A stretch of 64,000 bases of DNA from Streptomyces sp. 2114.4 (GTDB lineage Bacteria > Actinomycetota > Actinomycetes > Streptomycetales > Streptomycetaceae), in assembly GCF_900187385.1 (NCBI RefSeq), contig NZ_FYEY01000001.1:7688001-7752000 (forward strand), in the 5' to 3' direction. This document shows, piece by piece, positions 34,839 through 44,376 of this stretch (positions within the stretch are counted from its first letter, which is position 1; every line of letters starts with the position of its first letter). A model generated the notes under the pieces. It was not told the origin of the DNA. It was given only the letters and a program-made list of their open reading frames with translations, and searched no databases. Position numbers and translations under genes: made by a program.

Positions 34839-35249
34839 ATGGATAGGGAAGCTGTGCGTCAGGTAGTCAGCTCAGGGTCGCCGCTGGAGCCGCAGATCGG
34901 CTTCTCGCGCGCGGTGCGGGCGGGAAGTTTCGTCGCCGTTGCCGGAACGGCCCCTCTCGGGGATGACGGTTCCACCGTCGGCCCCGGGGATGTCTACGTC
35001 CAGACAGCACGGTGCCTGGACATCGCCGAGAGGGCCTTGCAGGAGGCCGGGGCGTCGACCGCGGATGTGGTGCGGACCCGCATCATGCTGACCGACGTGT
35101 CGCGGTGGAAGGATGCCGCACGGGCCCACGGCGAGCGTTTTTCCTCCGTCCGGCCGGCCTGCACCTTCGTGGAGGTCTCCCGGTTCATCGATCCCGATTG
35201 GCTCGTCGAAGTGGAAGTCGACGCGGTGATCGGCGGGGGACCGAGCTGA
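34839..35249 (+). CDS. RidA/YjgF-family protein
   Basis: The 136-residue protein shows the Rid fold: SGSPLEPQIGFSRAVRAG, VAVAGTAPL, TARCLDIAERALQEAGAS, VVRTRIMLTDVSRWKDA and a C-terminal RPACTFVEVSRFIDPDWLVE. RidA proteins hydrolyse reactive enamine/imine intermediates. The Arg normally found in the R-x-x-x-x-V segment of archetypal RidA is matched by RPACTFVEV here. It is monocistronic and convergent with the FUSC gene. Confidence 0.88.
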   Translation: MDREAVRQVVSSGSPLEPQIGFSRAVRAGSFVAVAGTAPLGDDGSTVGPGDVYVQTARCLDIAERALQEAGASTADVVRTRIMLTDVSRWKDAARAHGERFSSVRPACTFVEVSRFIDPDWLVEVEVDAVIGGGPS

Positions 35250-35315
35250 GCGGCTGGGGGCTGCGCTGCAGCTCGGGCCCACCGGTGCGAGGCCGCGAGG
35301 GCCCGGCGATCCGCG

Positions 35316-37649
35316 TCACCCACGAGCCGCTGCGGCATCGGCTGCGCCACTCGCCTGGGGCCCTGAGCCGGCCTTGCTGCCGCCCTTGGGGCTCGCCACC
35401 GGTACGCCGAGCGGGCGGGCGATGCCCACCACGCCCTCGTCGAGACGCTGGAGGTGGCGCAGCACGCGGAAGGTGACCGTGCCCGAACGCAGTGCCTCGG
35501 AACCGGCGGCATCCAGCATCGCCGCGATGCTGACGCCGGACTCCACCTCGCCCTCGGTGCTCTCCTCCAGTACGCGCGCGACGATGAGATCGATGTTCTG
35601 CCCGATCCGGCGGCCGGCCCGCTCCAGGCGCGGGTCGGCCGCGATGGTCTTGCTGTACGGCACGAGTTCCGCCGTCGCCGCCAGGGAACGGGCGTGGTAG
35701 GCGGCGGTCTCCAGCAGCGCGACCAGGTATCGGGCGGTCCGCCGCCGCACCCGCAGCGGGGTGATCGGATGGGTCAGCGGCTGGGTGGAGGCACGGAGGT
35801 CGTCCAGCGCCGTGTCCAGATCGCGGGCCTTGCCCAGCAGGTCGACGGCCGGCCCGCCGCTGAGCTGTTCCACCGCGGCGGAGACGACATCCCGCAGCCG
35901 GACCAGCACCGTGCCCAGCTGCTCGTCCGTGCGGCGGTCCGTGTGGACCGGCAGCACCAGTACGGCGGCGATGATCCCGCACGCCGCGCCCAGCGCCGTC
36001 TCCTCGATACGCAGCACCAGCACGCTCAGGCTGTAGGTGTTGAGCAGGGTGTAGAGCAGGCCGAGCATCGCGGTGACGAAGAAGGACATCAGCGCGTACG
36101 ACAGCGGTGCGGTGAAGTACATCCCGAAGATGCAGAGCAGCACGAGGGCGAACGCGGGCCAGGTGTGGTCGCCGACCAGCCCGGCAAGCGCGACACCGGC
36201 GACCACGCCGAGGACCGTGCCCACCAGCCGGCGGTAGCCCTTGACCAGGATCTCGCCCGTGGACGCGGTGTTGAGGAAGACGACCCAGCAGGTCAGCACC
36301 GCCCAGTACCAGCGTTGGCTGGACAGGAACTCACCGCCGATGATGGCCAGCGTCGAGCCCACCGCGACCTGGCACGCGGCACGCGTGGTCGGCCGCTGGA
36401 GTCCGGTGCGGTCCTCCTCCGCCTCTTCGGCCTCCTCGGCCGCGACGATCGCCAGATCCTCGGCGTCGAACTCCTCACGTGAGCGCGTGGTGGCCGGGGT
36501 GTCGTCCGACTCGTCCTGCGGCCCGTCCAGCGCCAGCCGCAGACCCAGCACGGCCCGCGCGCTCTCACCGACCCCGCGGAAGACGTCCTGGACGACGGAC
36601 GAGGCGCGCGGCAGGTTGTCCTCGTCGCGGTAGCCGAGCAGCCTGTTGCGTACATGGGCGAGCGCGGTGCCGCGGTCGTCGGATGCGCGCCGGGCGACCA
36701 GCAGGAGCAGAGAGTTCAGGTCCCGGCGCAGGGTGACGGTCGCCGCGTCCTCGGCCGGGGTACGGGTCGCCGTGGCCGGCACGGGAGCGTGCGGCAGATG
36801 CATGGTGAGGGTGTCCGCCCGTTCGGCGCTGCGGGCGTTGAGTATCAGCATGCCCAGCCGTTCGGCGGCGATCTCGGCGTCCGCGACACGGCGTTGCACC
36901 AGTCCCGCCGCGGCGGCGCTCTGGGTGCCCTCCTCCAGGAGGCCCTGGATCATCAAGGCCGCTTCGTGCAGCCGGGCGGTGTGCCGCCGCAGGTCGTCGA
37001 GGACCTTGTCCAGTTCCTCGGGGCCGGCGTCCAGCAGTTCCATCTGGGTGGCCAGCAGCTGGGCGAAACGCGCCCGGAAGGCCTCGCGCAGCCGGCCCAG
37101 GGTGCGCTGCGGTGTCTCCGGGACGACGGCGAACCGTACGACCGCGCTGCACGCGAGGGCAATGGCCAGGGTCAGATACAGCTCGGGGAGGGCGGGGACG
37201 GTGGCGTGCACGAACAGCGAGACGAAGTAGACCTGAAAACCGATCAGGCCGAGCGCGGTGCCGCGGTCGCCGAACCGCCGGGAGTAGACGGCGCCGAAGA
37301 TCAGGAGGACGAAGAACACATCACCGGCGATGACCAGGGTGTGCAGCAGCGCCGCCAGCGACATGGCGGCCAGCGCGACGGGCAGGCCCAGCGCCAGCGT
37401 GATCGCCTGGCCGCGCACCTCCTTCTCCCTGATCGCGAAGGTGGCGACCATGGCCGCCATGGCACCCGCGACCATCAGGGTGACTCCGGTGCCGAGCAGG
37501 GCGAGGACGACGAGGGTGAGCACGATCGCCCCGACCGTCCGCAGTCCCGCCTTCAGCCGCAGCAGCCCTGGGTCGGACGCCGCGAAGCGGTCCCAGGTTC
37601 TCGTCCCAGCCCGCCGTATCGCTGCCCTCACGGTGCCGTACACTCCCAC
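35316..37649 (-). CDS. FUSC-family membrane protein (aromatic-acid-exporter/YccS-like)
   Basis: The 777-residue protein has two membrane halves, at about 35-175 and 435-580, each with six hydrophobic segments. They are separated by a large cytoplasmic region that includes an acidic tract (EEFDAEDLAIVAAEEAEEAEEDR). A helical C-terminal domain follows. This is the layout of fusaric-acid-resistance-type proteins. Substrates of actinobacterial members are unknown. The start is a GTG (37647-37649) with a weak ribosome site. A long inverted repeat lies 11-43 bases upstream and may control expression. Confidence 0.85.
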   Translation of the reverse strand: MGVYGTVRAAIRRAGTRTWDRFAASDPGLLRLKAGLRTVGAIVLTLVVLALLGTGVTLMVAGAMAAMVATFAIREKEVRGQAITLALGLPVALAAMSLAALLHTLVIAGDVFFVLLIFGAVYSRRFGDRGTALGLIGFQVYFVSLFVHATVPALPELYLTLAIALACSAVVRFAVVPETPQRTLGRLREAFRARFAQLLATQMELLDAGPEELDKVLDDLRRHTARLHEAALMIQGLLEEGTQSAAAAGLVQRRVADAEIAAERLGMLILNARSAERADTLTMHLPHAPVPATATRTPAEDAATVTLRRDLNSLLLLVARRASDDRGTALAHVRNRLLGYRDEDNLPRASSVVQDVFRGVGESARAVLGLRLALDGPQDESDDTPATTRSREEFDAEDLAIVAAEEAEEAEEDRTGLQRPTTRAACQVAVGSTLAIIGGEFLSSQRWYWAVLTCWVVFLNTASTGEILVKGYRRLVGTVLGVVAGVALAGLVGDHTWPAFALVLLCIFGMYFTAPLSYALMSFFVTAMLGLLYTLLNTYSLSVLVLRIEETALGAACGIIAAVLVLPVHTDRRTDEQLGTVLVRLRDVVSAAVEQLSGGPAVDLLGKARDLDTALDDLRASTQPLTHPITPLRVRRRTARYLVALLETAAYHARSLAATAELVPYSKTIAADPRLERAGRRIGQNIDLIVARVLEESTEGEVESGVSIAAMLDAAGSEALRSGTVTFRVLRHLQRLDEGVVGIARPLGVPVASPKGGSKAGSGPQASGAADAAAARG

Positions 37650-37659
37650 TTCTTGCCAT

Positions 37660-37692
37660 GATCAGGGGTGCTCCAGCATCGCACGCCTGATC
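37660..37692. promoter_or_regulatory. 12-bp inverted repeat just upstream of the FUSC gene
   Basis: GATCAGGGGTGC (37660-37671) and GCACGCCTGATC (37681-37692) are inverted copies with a single mismatch, spaced by 9 bases. They lie 11-43 bases upstream of the FUSC start on the minus strand. This fits a repressor operator or a leader hairpin. Confidence 0.5.
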
Positions 37693-38050
37693 GGAAGGCT
37701 TTCATCCGCATCGTCCGGACGCCGTCGTGTGGCATGTGCGGGTCCTCGTACCCCGCGTACCGCACTCCCGGGCTTCGCGTGCTTCCCCCTCGCGAACTTC
37801 TCCCCCCGCTCCGGGCACTCCTCCGTCCTCCCGGAGCCGCCCTCCGGTTTTCCGGGTGTTAGTCAGGCGTTAGCCGATCACCAGTGGCGGCACCGAGGGT
37901 GGGTTACGAACGAACCAGCACCCACCGACCGGTCCGGTGGCCGGTTCTCCCGTGCGAGTCGTGGAGGCCGGGGAGGGCCGTGCGGGCCGGACGGCGGGTG
38001 TGACACACCGAGGTTTCTCCGGGTGTCGGAGAACAGGGAGTTGATGACTG

Positions 38051-38587
38051 ATGACCATCCGTGGTCTGCGTACCGCCGCCACTGTGACCGCCGCTGTCGC
38101 CCTTGCTGTGGGAGCGGGCGCCGGTATGGCTTCCGCGGCCGGTGCGGCAGGATCCGGCGCGGCCGGGGCGTGCCGGCCGGGGACGCTGAAGGTCGCGACC
38201 ACCAGCGCGGGTTCGAGCCAGATCGGAATGAATCACGAGGGCACCTACCTCAAGGTGACCAACACCGGCACGAGCGCGTGCGCGATAGGCGGCTACCCGG
38301 GGCTGGCGCTGGAAGGGGCCGGTCACACGGCCCTGAAGACCACCGCGTACCACGGTGACACCTACTTCGCCAAGGACCCGGGCGCGCACAGGATCACCCT
38401 GAAGCCGGGCAAGAGTGCCTTCGCCGACCTGGTCTGGACGCATGCCGGCCCGTCCGTGCGGGCCAAGTACCTGCAGGTGTCGCCGACGGGCAGCAACTCG
38501 CACGGCGTGGTGGCGTTCGACAAGGCCGTCGACGGCGGGAAGCTGGGCGTGACGGCCTGGTCGGCGACGCCGCCCAGCGCTTCCTGA
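38051..38587 (+). CDS. Secreted DUF4232-domain protein
   Basis: The 178-residue protein has a signal peptide (RTAATVTAAVALAVGAGAG, cleaved near ASA-AGAAG). It then has a single DUF4232 domain starting GACRPGTLKVATTSAGSSQIG and including VTNTGTSACAIGGYPGLAL, with the two conserved Cys residues likely disulfide-bonded. These are common extracellular Streptomyces proteins of unknown role. Upstream (37693-38050) no gene is seen. A perfect terminator follows the stop. Confidence 0.87.
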   Translation: MTIRGLRTAATVTAAVALAVGAGAGMASAAGAAGSGAAGACRPGTLKVATTSAGSSQIGMNHEGTYLKVTNTGTSACAIGGYPGLALEGAGHTALKTTAYHGDTYFAKDPGAHRITLKPGKSAFADLVWTHAGPSVRAKYLQVSPTGSNSHGVVAFDKAVDGGKLGVTAWSATPPSAS

Positions 38588-38603
38588 CCGCTTGTGGCAG
38601 CCT

Positions 38604-38634
38604 GGAGGCCCGACGCACCGCGCGTCGGGCCTCC
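38604..38634. terminator. Perfect 13-bp terminator hairpin
   Basis: GGAGGCCCGACGC (38604-38616) pairs perfectly with 38622-38634 around ACCGC. It separates the convergent DUF4232 and epimerase genes. Confidence 0.85.
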
Positions 38635-38651
38635 GGCGTGCCGCGTCCGGA

Positions 38652-39608
38652 TCAGCTCCGGGCGCCGGCCAGCAGCGCGCGGTACCAGTCGACGGTGGCG
38701 TCGAGAGTGGCACTCAGCGGCGTCGGGTGGACGCCGAAGGTCCGCGTGAAGGTCGCGGAGTCCACAATCTGCGGTTCCGTGTGCTGGTAGAACATCTCCG
38801 CGTACTCGTCCATGAAGGCCGCATCGAACGGCCCGAAGGGGCGCGGCTCGGGAAGGACCACGCGCCGCAGCGGGCGGCCCACCCGCTCCTCGATCATCGC
38901 GTGGATCTCGCGGGTGGTGACGGCAGGCGCGGTGGGCAGATGCCAGATCCTGCCGTCGCCTTCCTGGTGCTCGCCGAGGGTGGCGAGGCCGGCCGCCACA
39001 TCGCGGATGTCCGTGTAGCTGTGCGGCAGGTCGATATCGCCCATGCCGAGGACTTCCCCTCCGGTCAGCGCGCCGGGGAAGACCGCTCCGCCGAGCGTGG
39101 AGTTGAGCACACCGGGGCCGACGAAGTCCGCCGACCGCCCGAGGGCGACCCGGGCGCGGCCCGCCCGGTGGGCGGCGAGATAGCGCTCGTCCAGCTCGGC
39201 CCGCATCTGCCCCTTGCGGCTGGTCGCCCGCCACGGAGTGTCCTCCGTCATCACCTCGCCGTGCGTCGGGCCGTAGGGGTACAGCGTGTCCAGGACGACC
39301 AGGCGGGCGCCCGTGGTCTCGACGGCGGCCAGCACCGCGCGCTGGACCTGCGGCATCACCTCGATCTGGCGGTGATAGTCGACATTCACGCAGTGGTACA
39401 CGACGGCGGCGCCCTCGATGGCGGCCAGCGCCCCCTCGGGCGTGCTCACATCGGCCGCGAACCGCTCGATGCCCTCGGCGGCGTTGTCCGGTGCCGAGCG
39501 GCTGACCAGGCGTACGGCGTGACCGCGGCGGACGAGTTCACCGGCGAGCGCGGTACCGGCGGGCCCGGCGCCCAGCACTGCATGGAGGGAGTGTTCTGCG
39601 GCAGACAT
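38652..39608 (-). CDS. NAD(P)-dependent epimerase/dehydratase (atypical SDR)
   Basis: The 318-residue protein begins AEHSLHAVLGAGPAGTALAGEL, an atypical-SDR nucleotide site (GAGPAGT instead of GxxGxxG). YHCVNVDYHRQIEV and LVVLDTLYPYGPTHG follow, and the C-terminal part resembles NAD-dependent epimerases. A substrate cannot be assigned. It is monocistronic. Upstream, TATAGT on the minus strand overlaps a small inverted repeat, so it may be inducible. Confidence 0.82.
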   Translation of the reverse strand: MSAAEHSLHAVLGAGPAGTALAGELVRRGHAVRLVSRSAPDNAAEGIERFAADVSTPEGALAAIEGAAVVYHCVNVDYHRQIEVMPQVQRAVLAAVETTGARLVVLDTLYPYGPTHGEVMTEDTPWRATSRKGQMRAELDERYLAAHRAGRARVALGRSADFVGPGVLNSTLGGAVFPGALTGGEVLGMGDIDLPHSYTDIRDVAAGLATLGEHQEGDGRIWHLPTAPAVTTREIHAMIEERVGRPLRRVVLPEPRPFGPFDAAFMDEYAEMFYQHTEPQIVDSATFTRTFGVHPTPLSATLDATVDWYRALLAGARS

Positions 39609-40110
39609 GGCGATTCCTTCTTCATGGGCGGGTGGCTGGTGGCCGATGGGTGAGGGCTGATGACCGTGGAGAAAGGCGCTGGGAGGCGAGAGGAGTTCGT
39701 TTCGATCTTTCGCTTTCGTTAGAGACTATAACTCTAGTGATGTGTCATCGCAATGGAGGGGGTGGGATCGGCAATGGCGTGGGCGCACACCCCGGCCGGC
39801 CGCCGAGCGGCACGGATCGGTGCGGGGCCACGGCGCGCGGCGGACTCGCGTGGCGGTAGCCGTGGCTGCCGCCGTTGGTGTCAGAGGGGGCGGCACCGTG
39901 CGTGGTGTGTGGAGTGCGGGGCGAGGGAGTGCAGGGTCGGCGTGGGCATCGGCCGTGTGCCCGGCCGGACGGCTCCCGGGTCCGCCGGCCGGTCGGCCGT
40001 GGTGCCGGGTCGGCCCCGACGCCACGGCGGAACGCCGCCCCGTTCGGGGCGCTTTGCGTGGCACGGGCGGGAGCCCGGACCAGTGGAGCGCGAGGCGAAG
40101 GGCGGATGTC
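39609..40110. promoter_or_regulatory. Divergent intergenic region with TAGAG-N7-CTCTA repeat
   Basis: About 500 bases separate the epimerase from the thioesterase. Bases 39700-39750 are AT-rich. TAGAG (39720-39724) and CTCTA (39732-39736) are inverted, and the space between them includes ACTATA, which reads TATAGT (-10-like) for the epimerase gene. The remainder (about 39760-40100) is GC-rich with no convincing gene. Confidence 0.4.
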
Positions 40111-40926
40111 ATGGGCGTCGGTTTCACGGAGGAGTCGGCCTCGGCGACGGTCGCGGTATCGGCGGTGCCGCAGCGCGTGGTGCTCGACGCCCGGCCGCGG
40201 GCGGCGCTGCGTCTGTACGGTGTGCCGCCCGCCGGCGCCGGCCCGGACTGCTATCTGCGGTGGGTGCCGTTGCTGCCGTCCTGGATCGAGCCGTGTTCCG
40301 TGGCGCTGCCCGGCCGGGGAGCCCGCTCCGCCGAACCGTCGCTCACCGACCCCGCGTACCTCAGCGCCCGCCTGGCCGCGGTGCTGGACGACTGGGCCGA
40401 CCCCCGCCCGTTCGCGGTCTTCGGACACAGCGCGGGCGCACTGCTGGCCTACGAGGCGATCCGGCATCTGCGGCGCACCCACGGCCGCCTGCCCTCGCTG
40501 CTGGCGGTGTCCTCACTATCGGCGCCGCATATCGACGCCTACAGCGCCGGGCTGCCGCCGCGTCTGACGGCCGGCCTGGCGGGCCTCCGTGAGCTCGTCG
40601 GCCCGATCCCCGAGCAACTGCTCGCCGACGCCCGGCTGATGGCCGCGGCCTGCACCCCGCTGCTGGCCGACTGCCTGCTGCTCCTGCACTACCGGCACCG
40701 CCCCGAGCCGCCGCTCGACGTACCGCTGGCCCTCTATGGCGGCGAGCAGGACCCGGTCACCCCCGTGCAGGAACTCCGTGCCTGGAACGACCTGGTCACC
40801 ACACCCGTATGCCCCCGGCTCTTCCCCGGCGGGCACACCTACCCGCAGACGGCGACGAAGGCGTTGGTGGACCACCTCACCGGTGCGCTCGGCACCGTCG
40901 TCAACCACCCCGTGGCGACGGCATGA
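40111..40926 (+). CDS. Type II thioesterase (alpha/beta hydrolase)
   Basis: The 271-residue protein has the GrsT-type thioesterase features. The nucleophile motif is FGHSAGALLAYEA at about 108-120, a late Asp is in YGGEQDPVTP, and the catalytic His is in FPGGHTYPQ. These enzymes remove wrong or finished acyl chains from carrier proteins. The ATG 40111 follows a weak GAAGGGCGG. It heads an operon of thioesterase, MFS transporter (ATGA overlap), ACP, ketosynthase and carotenoid genes, so its natural partner is probably the ACP at 42833. Confidence 0.87.
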   Translation: MGVGFTEESASATVAVSAVPQRVVLDARPRAALRLYGVPPAGAGPDCYLRWVPLLPSWIEPCSVALPGRGARSAEPSLTDPAYLSARLAAVLDDWADPRPFAVFGHSAGALLAYEAIRHLRRTHGRLPSLLAVSSLSAPHIDAYSAGLPPRLTAGLAGLRELVGPIPEQLLADARLMAAACTPLLADCLLLLHYRHRPEPPLDVPLALYGGEQDPVTPVQELRAWNDLVTTPVCPRLFPGGHTYPQTATKALVDHLTGALGTVVNHPVATA

Positions 40927-42542
40927 CGGCCGCTGCACCGGCCGGCGGAGCGGCCGGATCCGCGCGGCGCCTGGCAGCGGCCGCCGTGGTGTGCCTCGGC
41001 CTGTTCATGCTCGGCCTGGACCTCACGGTCCTCAATGTCGCCGTCCCCGACCTGCAGGGCGACCTGGACACCTCCACCGCGCAGGTGCAGTGGATCGTGG
41101 ACGGCTACGCCCTGGTGCTGGGCGGAACGGTGCTGGCCGTGGGCGCTTTCACTGATGCCTGGGGCCGGCGGCGTTCCTTCGTGTGCGGAGTGGCGGTCTG
41201 CGGGGGCGCCTCGCTCGGCGGCGCGCTGGCCGGCCACCCGTGGCAGGTGATCGCCGCGCGCTGCTGCATGGGCGCCGGGGCGGCCCTGCTGATGCCCGCG
41301 ACACTGGCGGTCCTCCACCAGCTGTTCCCCGAAGCCCGCCTGCGCAGCCGGGCGATCGCCGCATGGGCCGCGGTCGGCGGTATGGGCGGCCTGTGCGGTC
41401 CGGTCATCGGCGGCTGGCTGGTGGAACACTCCTCCTGGCGCGCCGCGTTCTGGATCAATCTGCCGCCGGCCGTCGTCATCATCGTCCTGGCGCTTGCGCT
41501 GGTGCCCGAGTCCCGTGCGCGGCGGCCCGCCGGTTTCGACGTGCCCGGTGCCGTGCTGTCGGCCGCGGGGCTGCTGGCCCTGGTGTGGTCCATCACCGAG
41601 AGTCCGCACCGCGGCTGGACCAGCCCGGCCGCACTCACCGGATTCGCCGTCGCCGCACTGCTGCTGGCCGCCTTCGTCGGCCGCCAACTGCGCGCCCCCG
41701 CCCCCATGCTCCCGTTGCACCTGCTGCGGGTGCCGGACATCAAAGTGGCCGCCGCGGCCCTCGCCCTGATGTCCTTCGCCATGTTCGGGGCGCTGTTCGT
41801 CCTGACCCTCTACCTCCAGGGAGTGCTCGGCTTCAGCCCCTGGCAGGCCGGGGTGCGGACGCTGCCGCTGCCGGCCGGACTCGCGCTCGGCGCGGTGTGC
41901 GCCGTGCCGGTACGGGCACGGCTGGGCGGCAGGGTCCCCGTCGTCGGCGGCCTGATGCTGGTGACGGCCGGCTTCGCCGTCCTGGCGACCACCACGCCCG
42001 ACTCCGGCTACCCGCACTGTGCAGTGTTCCAACTGGTCGCGGGCGTCGGCGCCGGGCTGGTGGCGGCCGCGGCCACCGAATCGGTGATGGGCTCGGTCGC
42101 CACCGAACGAGCCGGACTCGGCTCGGCCATCAACGACGCCACCCGCCAGGTCGGCTCCGCCCTCGGGGTGGCCGTCCAAGGCTCCCTGCTCGCGGCCGTC
42201 TTCACCTCCCGGCTCACCACCTCCCTCACCCATCTGCACGCTCCCGCACTCGTGACGGAGGCGGCTGAACACAGCATGCTGTCCGTCCCCCTACAGGCGA
42301 TGCGCCTGCCCGGCCCGCTGCGCGCCGGTGTGCTGGCAGCCGCGCGGCGGGCCTTCACGGACGCGATGACGCTCACTGCCGTGGTCGCCGGAGCCGTCAC
42401 GCTGGTCACCGCCGCAGCGGCCGCGCGCTGGCTCGGCCGGCCGGCCGGTGCGCACGACGCCCGCGTCCCCGGTGACGGCCGGATCGCGGTACCGGCCGCG
42501 GCCGGGGCCGGGCCCGGGGACGAGGCGCCCCCGGCCCGATAG
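40923..42542 (+). CDS. MFS transporter, DHA2 (14-TM) family
   Basis: The 539-residue protein has about 14 membrane segments with the DHA2 signatures LDLTVLNVAVPDLQGDL in TM1 and GAFTDAWGRRR after TM2. The QVGSALGVAVQGSLL motif is near the C-terminus. It should export a small hydrophobic molecule by proton antiport. It is translationally coupled to the thioesterase by ATGA and followed by a 290-base gap before the ACP gene. The region between shows no gene. Confidence 0.88.
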   Translation: MTAAAPAGGAAGSARRLAAAAVVCLGLFMLGLDLTVLNVAVPDLQGDLDTSTAQVQWIVDGYALVLGGTVLAVGAFTDAWGRRRSFVCGVAVCGGASLGGALAGHPWQVIAARCCMGAGAALLMPATLAVLHQLFPEARLRSRAIAAWAAVGGMGGLCGPVIGGWLVEHSSWRAAFWINLPPAVVIIVLALALVPESRARRPAGFDVPGAVLSAAGLLALVWSITESPHRGWTSPAALTGFAVAALLLAAFVGRQLRAPAPMLPLHLLRVPDIKVAAAALALMSFAMFGALFVLTLYLQGVLGFSPWQAGVRTLPLPAGLALGAVCAVPVRARLGGRVPVVGGLMLVTAGFAVLATTTPDSGYPHCAVFQLVAGVGAGLVAAAATESVMGSVATERAGLGSAINDATRQVGSALGVAVQGSLLAAVFTSRLTTSLTHLHAPALVTEAAEHSMLSVPLQAMRLPGPLRAGVLAAARRAFTDAMTLTAVVAGAVTLVTAAAAARWLGRPAGAHDARVPGDGRIAVPAAAGAGPGDEAPPAR

Positions 42543-42832
42543 AGCGACAAGTCACTCGTTCGGAGGTGCCTTCAAGCCCGTTGCCCGAGCACCGGGTCGG
42601 AGAAGGTAGGGAGCGCGAGACCGCCCCCGTACACCGGCCTCCGGTGTGCCCACTGCCGCCGCCCGCTCGCCTGGAGCCGCGATGAACAGCCCTGCCCGCA
42701 CCGGCACCTTCCGGGGCGTTCAGGGCTGCCGCTGAACGGACGCGCGGTGCCGGCCCGCACCGGCGAACGCGCCGGACGGCACCGCGCCCGTGGCCGTCGC
42801 CGGCACCGCCTCACCCACCGAAGGAGTCACCC

Positions 42833-43096
42833 GTGCTCACCCGTACCGAGCTGATCACCAGCACCCTCACCGACACTTTCGATCTCGACCCCGCCCAGGT
42901 CACCCCCGAGCGCACCTTCGAGGACCTGGGGCTGGACTCGCTCGCGCTGGTCGAGATGGGGCTGATGCTGCAGGAACGCACCGGGATCTCGCTGGAGGAC
43001 GTTCCCCTGCAGACGACCATCGAGGAGCTGGCAGCCCTCATGGACGCCCGGGACCCCGACACGGTTCTGACCGCGGCGCCGAACAGCGGGGCCTGA
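42833..43096 (+). CDS. Acyl carrier protein
   Basis: The 87-residue protein has the phosphopantetheine site DLGLDSLALVEMG (Ser at about 38) and the helix pattern of stand-alone type II ACPs. The GTG start 42833 follows GAAGGAG at 6 bases. Its TGA overlaps the ketosynthase ATG (TGATG), so the two are coupled. It is not the primary-metabolism AcpP by context; it belongs with the ketosynthase and thioesterase of this locus. Confidence 0.9.
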   Translation: MLTRTELITSTLTDTFDLDPAQVTPERTFEDLGLDSLALVEMGLMLQERTGISLEDVPLQTTIEELAALMDARDPDTVLTAAPNSGA

Positions 43097-44328
43097 TGCC
43101 CGGTCAGTGCCGGGAGGTCGCCGTCACCGGCCTCGGCGTCATCACCCCGGCCGGCATCGGCGCCCGGGCCACCTGGGACGGCCTGCTCACCGGCCGGTCC
43201 ACCGCCGCCCGGGACCCGGAACTCGCGGGTCTGCCGGTGGACATCTCCTGCCGGGTGCCGGACTTCGACACCGCCGCCCTGGTCGGCCGCAAAACCGCCT
43301 GGCGGCTGGACCGCTTCGTCGCCATGGCGGTCCTCGCCGCCCGGCACGCCGTCGCCGACGCCGGGCTCGGCGGCCCGGCCGACCGGGACCCCGCACGCAT
43401 CGGGGTGGTCATGGGGACGGGCACGGGCAGCATGGAGCGCTATGTCGGCGAGTTCGCCAAGCTCGCGGCCGGCCGCCCGCTCGACATCTCGCCGCTCGCC
43501 ATCACCCGCAGCGTGCCCAACATGGCAGCCGCCGAAATCGCGCTCGACCTGGCGGTCACGGGACCCAACTTCGCCGTCTCCACCGCCTGCGCCTCCGGCA
43601 GCAGCGCCCTGGGCATCGCCCGTGATCTGCTGCGCGCCGGGACTTGCGACATCGTCCTGGCCGGCGGGGCGGAATCCGCGCGCCACGCCATCCCCGCGGC
43701 CTGTTTCCACCGCATGGGAGCCCTCTCTCGGCGGAGCGAGGACCCCGCGGGCGCCTGCCGCCCCTTCGACGCCCGACGTGACGGCTTCGTCCTCTCCGAA
43801 GGCGCAGCCGTCCTGGTGCTGGAGCGCCCGGCCCACGCGCAGGCCCGCGGCGCCCGCCCGCGCGCACAGCTGGCCGGCTACGGGGCGAGCTGCGACGCCT
43901 ACCACTACGCCGCCCCCGACCCGGACGGCCGGGGAGCCGCGGCGGCCCTCACCGCAGCGCTGGCGGACGCCGGCGCGGCGCCCGGGGACATCGACCACAT
44001 CAACGCGCACGGCACCGGCACCCGGCGCAACGACCTGGCCGAAGCCAAGGCGCTGCGCAGCGTCTTCCCCGAGCCCCCCGCCGTCACCTCCCTCAAGGGC
44101 GCGCTCGGACACGCCATCGGAGCGGCCGGCGCCATCGAAGCGGCCGTCACCGTCCTGAGCCTGCAACGGGACACCATCCCTCCCACCGCCAACCACGAGG
44201 ACACCGACCTCGCCATCGACCTGGACATCGTGGCCAAAGTGCCCCGCACCACGGCCCAGTCCGCCGCCGCCAGCCTCTCCATGGGCTTCGGCGGGCAGAA
44301 CGCCGCACTGGTCTTCCGGTCCGCCTGA
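43096..44328 (+). CDS. Beta-ketoacyl-ACP synthase (FabF/KAS II type)
   Basis: The 410-residue condensing enzyme has the full catalytic set: Cys in STACASGSSALG, His in INAHGTGTRRND and His in GALGHAIGAAG. The GMGFGGQNAALVF-like C-terminal motif (SMGFGGQNAALVF) is present. It extends an acyl chain on the partner ACP directly upstream. No ketoreductase, dehydratase or acyltransferase is encoded here, so reduction would have to come from elsewhere. The context between an ACP and crtI is unusual. Confidence 0.9.
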   Translation: MPGQCREVAVTGLGVITPAGIGARATWDGLLTGRSTAARDPELAGLPVDISCRVPDFDTAALVGRKTAWRLDRFVAMAVLAARHAVADAGLGGPADRDPARIGVVMGTGTGSMERYVGEFAKLAAGRPLDISPLAITRSVPNMAAAEIALDLAVTGPNFAVSTACASGSSALGIARDLLRAGTCDIVLAGGAESARHAIPAACFHRMGALSRRSEDPAGACRPFDARRDGFVLSEGAAVLVLERPAHAQARGARPRAQLAGYGASCDAYHYAAPDPDGRGAAAALTAALADAGAAPGDIDHINAHGTGTRRNDLAEAKALRSVFPEPPAVTSLKGALGHAIGAAGAIEAAVTVLSLQRDTIPPTANHEDTDLAIDLDIVAKVPRTTAQSAAASLSMGFGGQNAALVFRSA

Positions 44329-44376
44329 AGACAGCGGTTGTGCCGAGGGGGGCAGTTCAGCCGAAGGGGACAGCGC

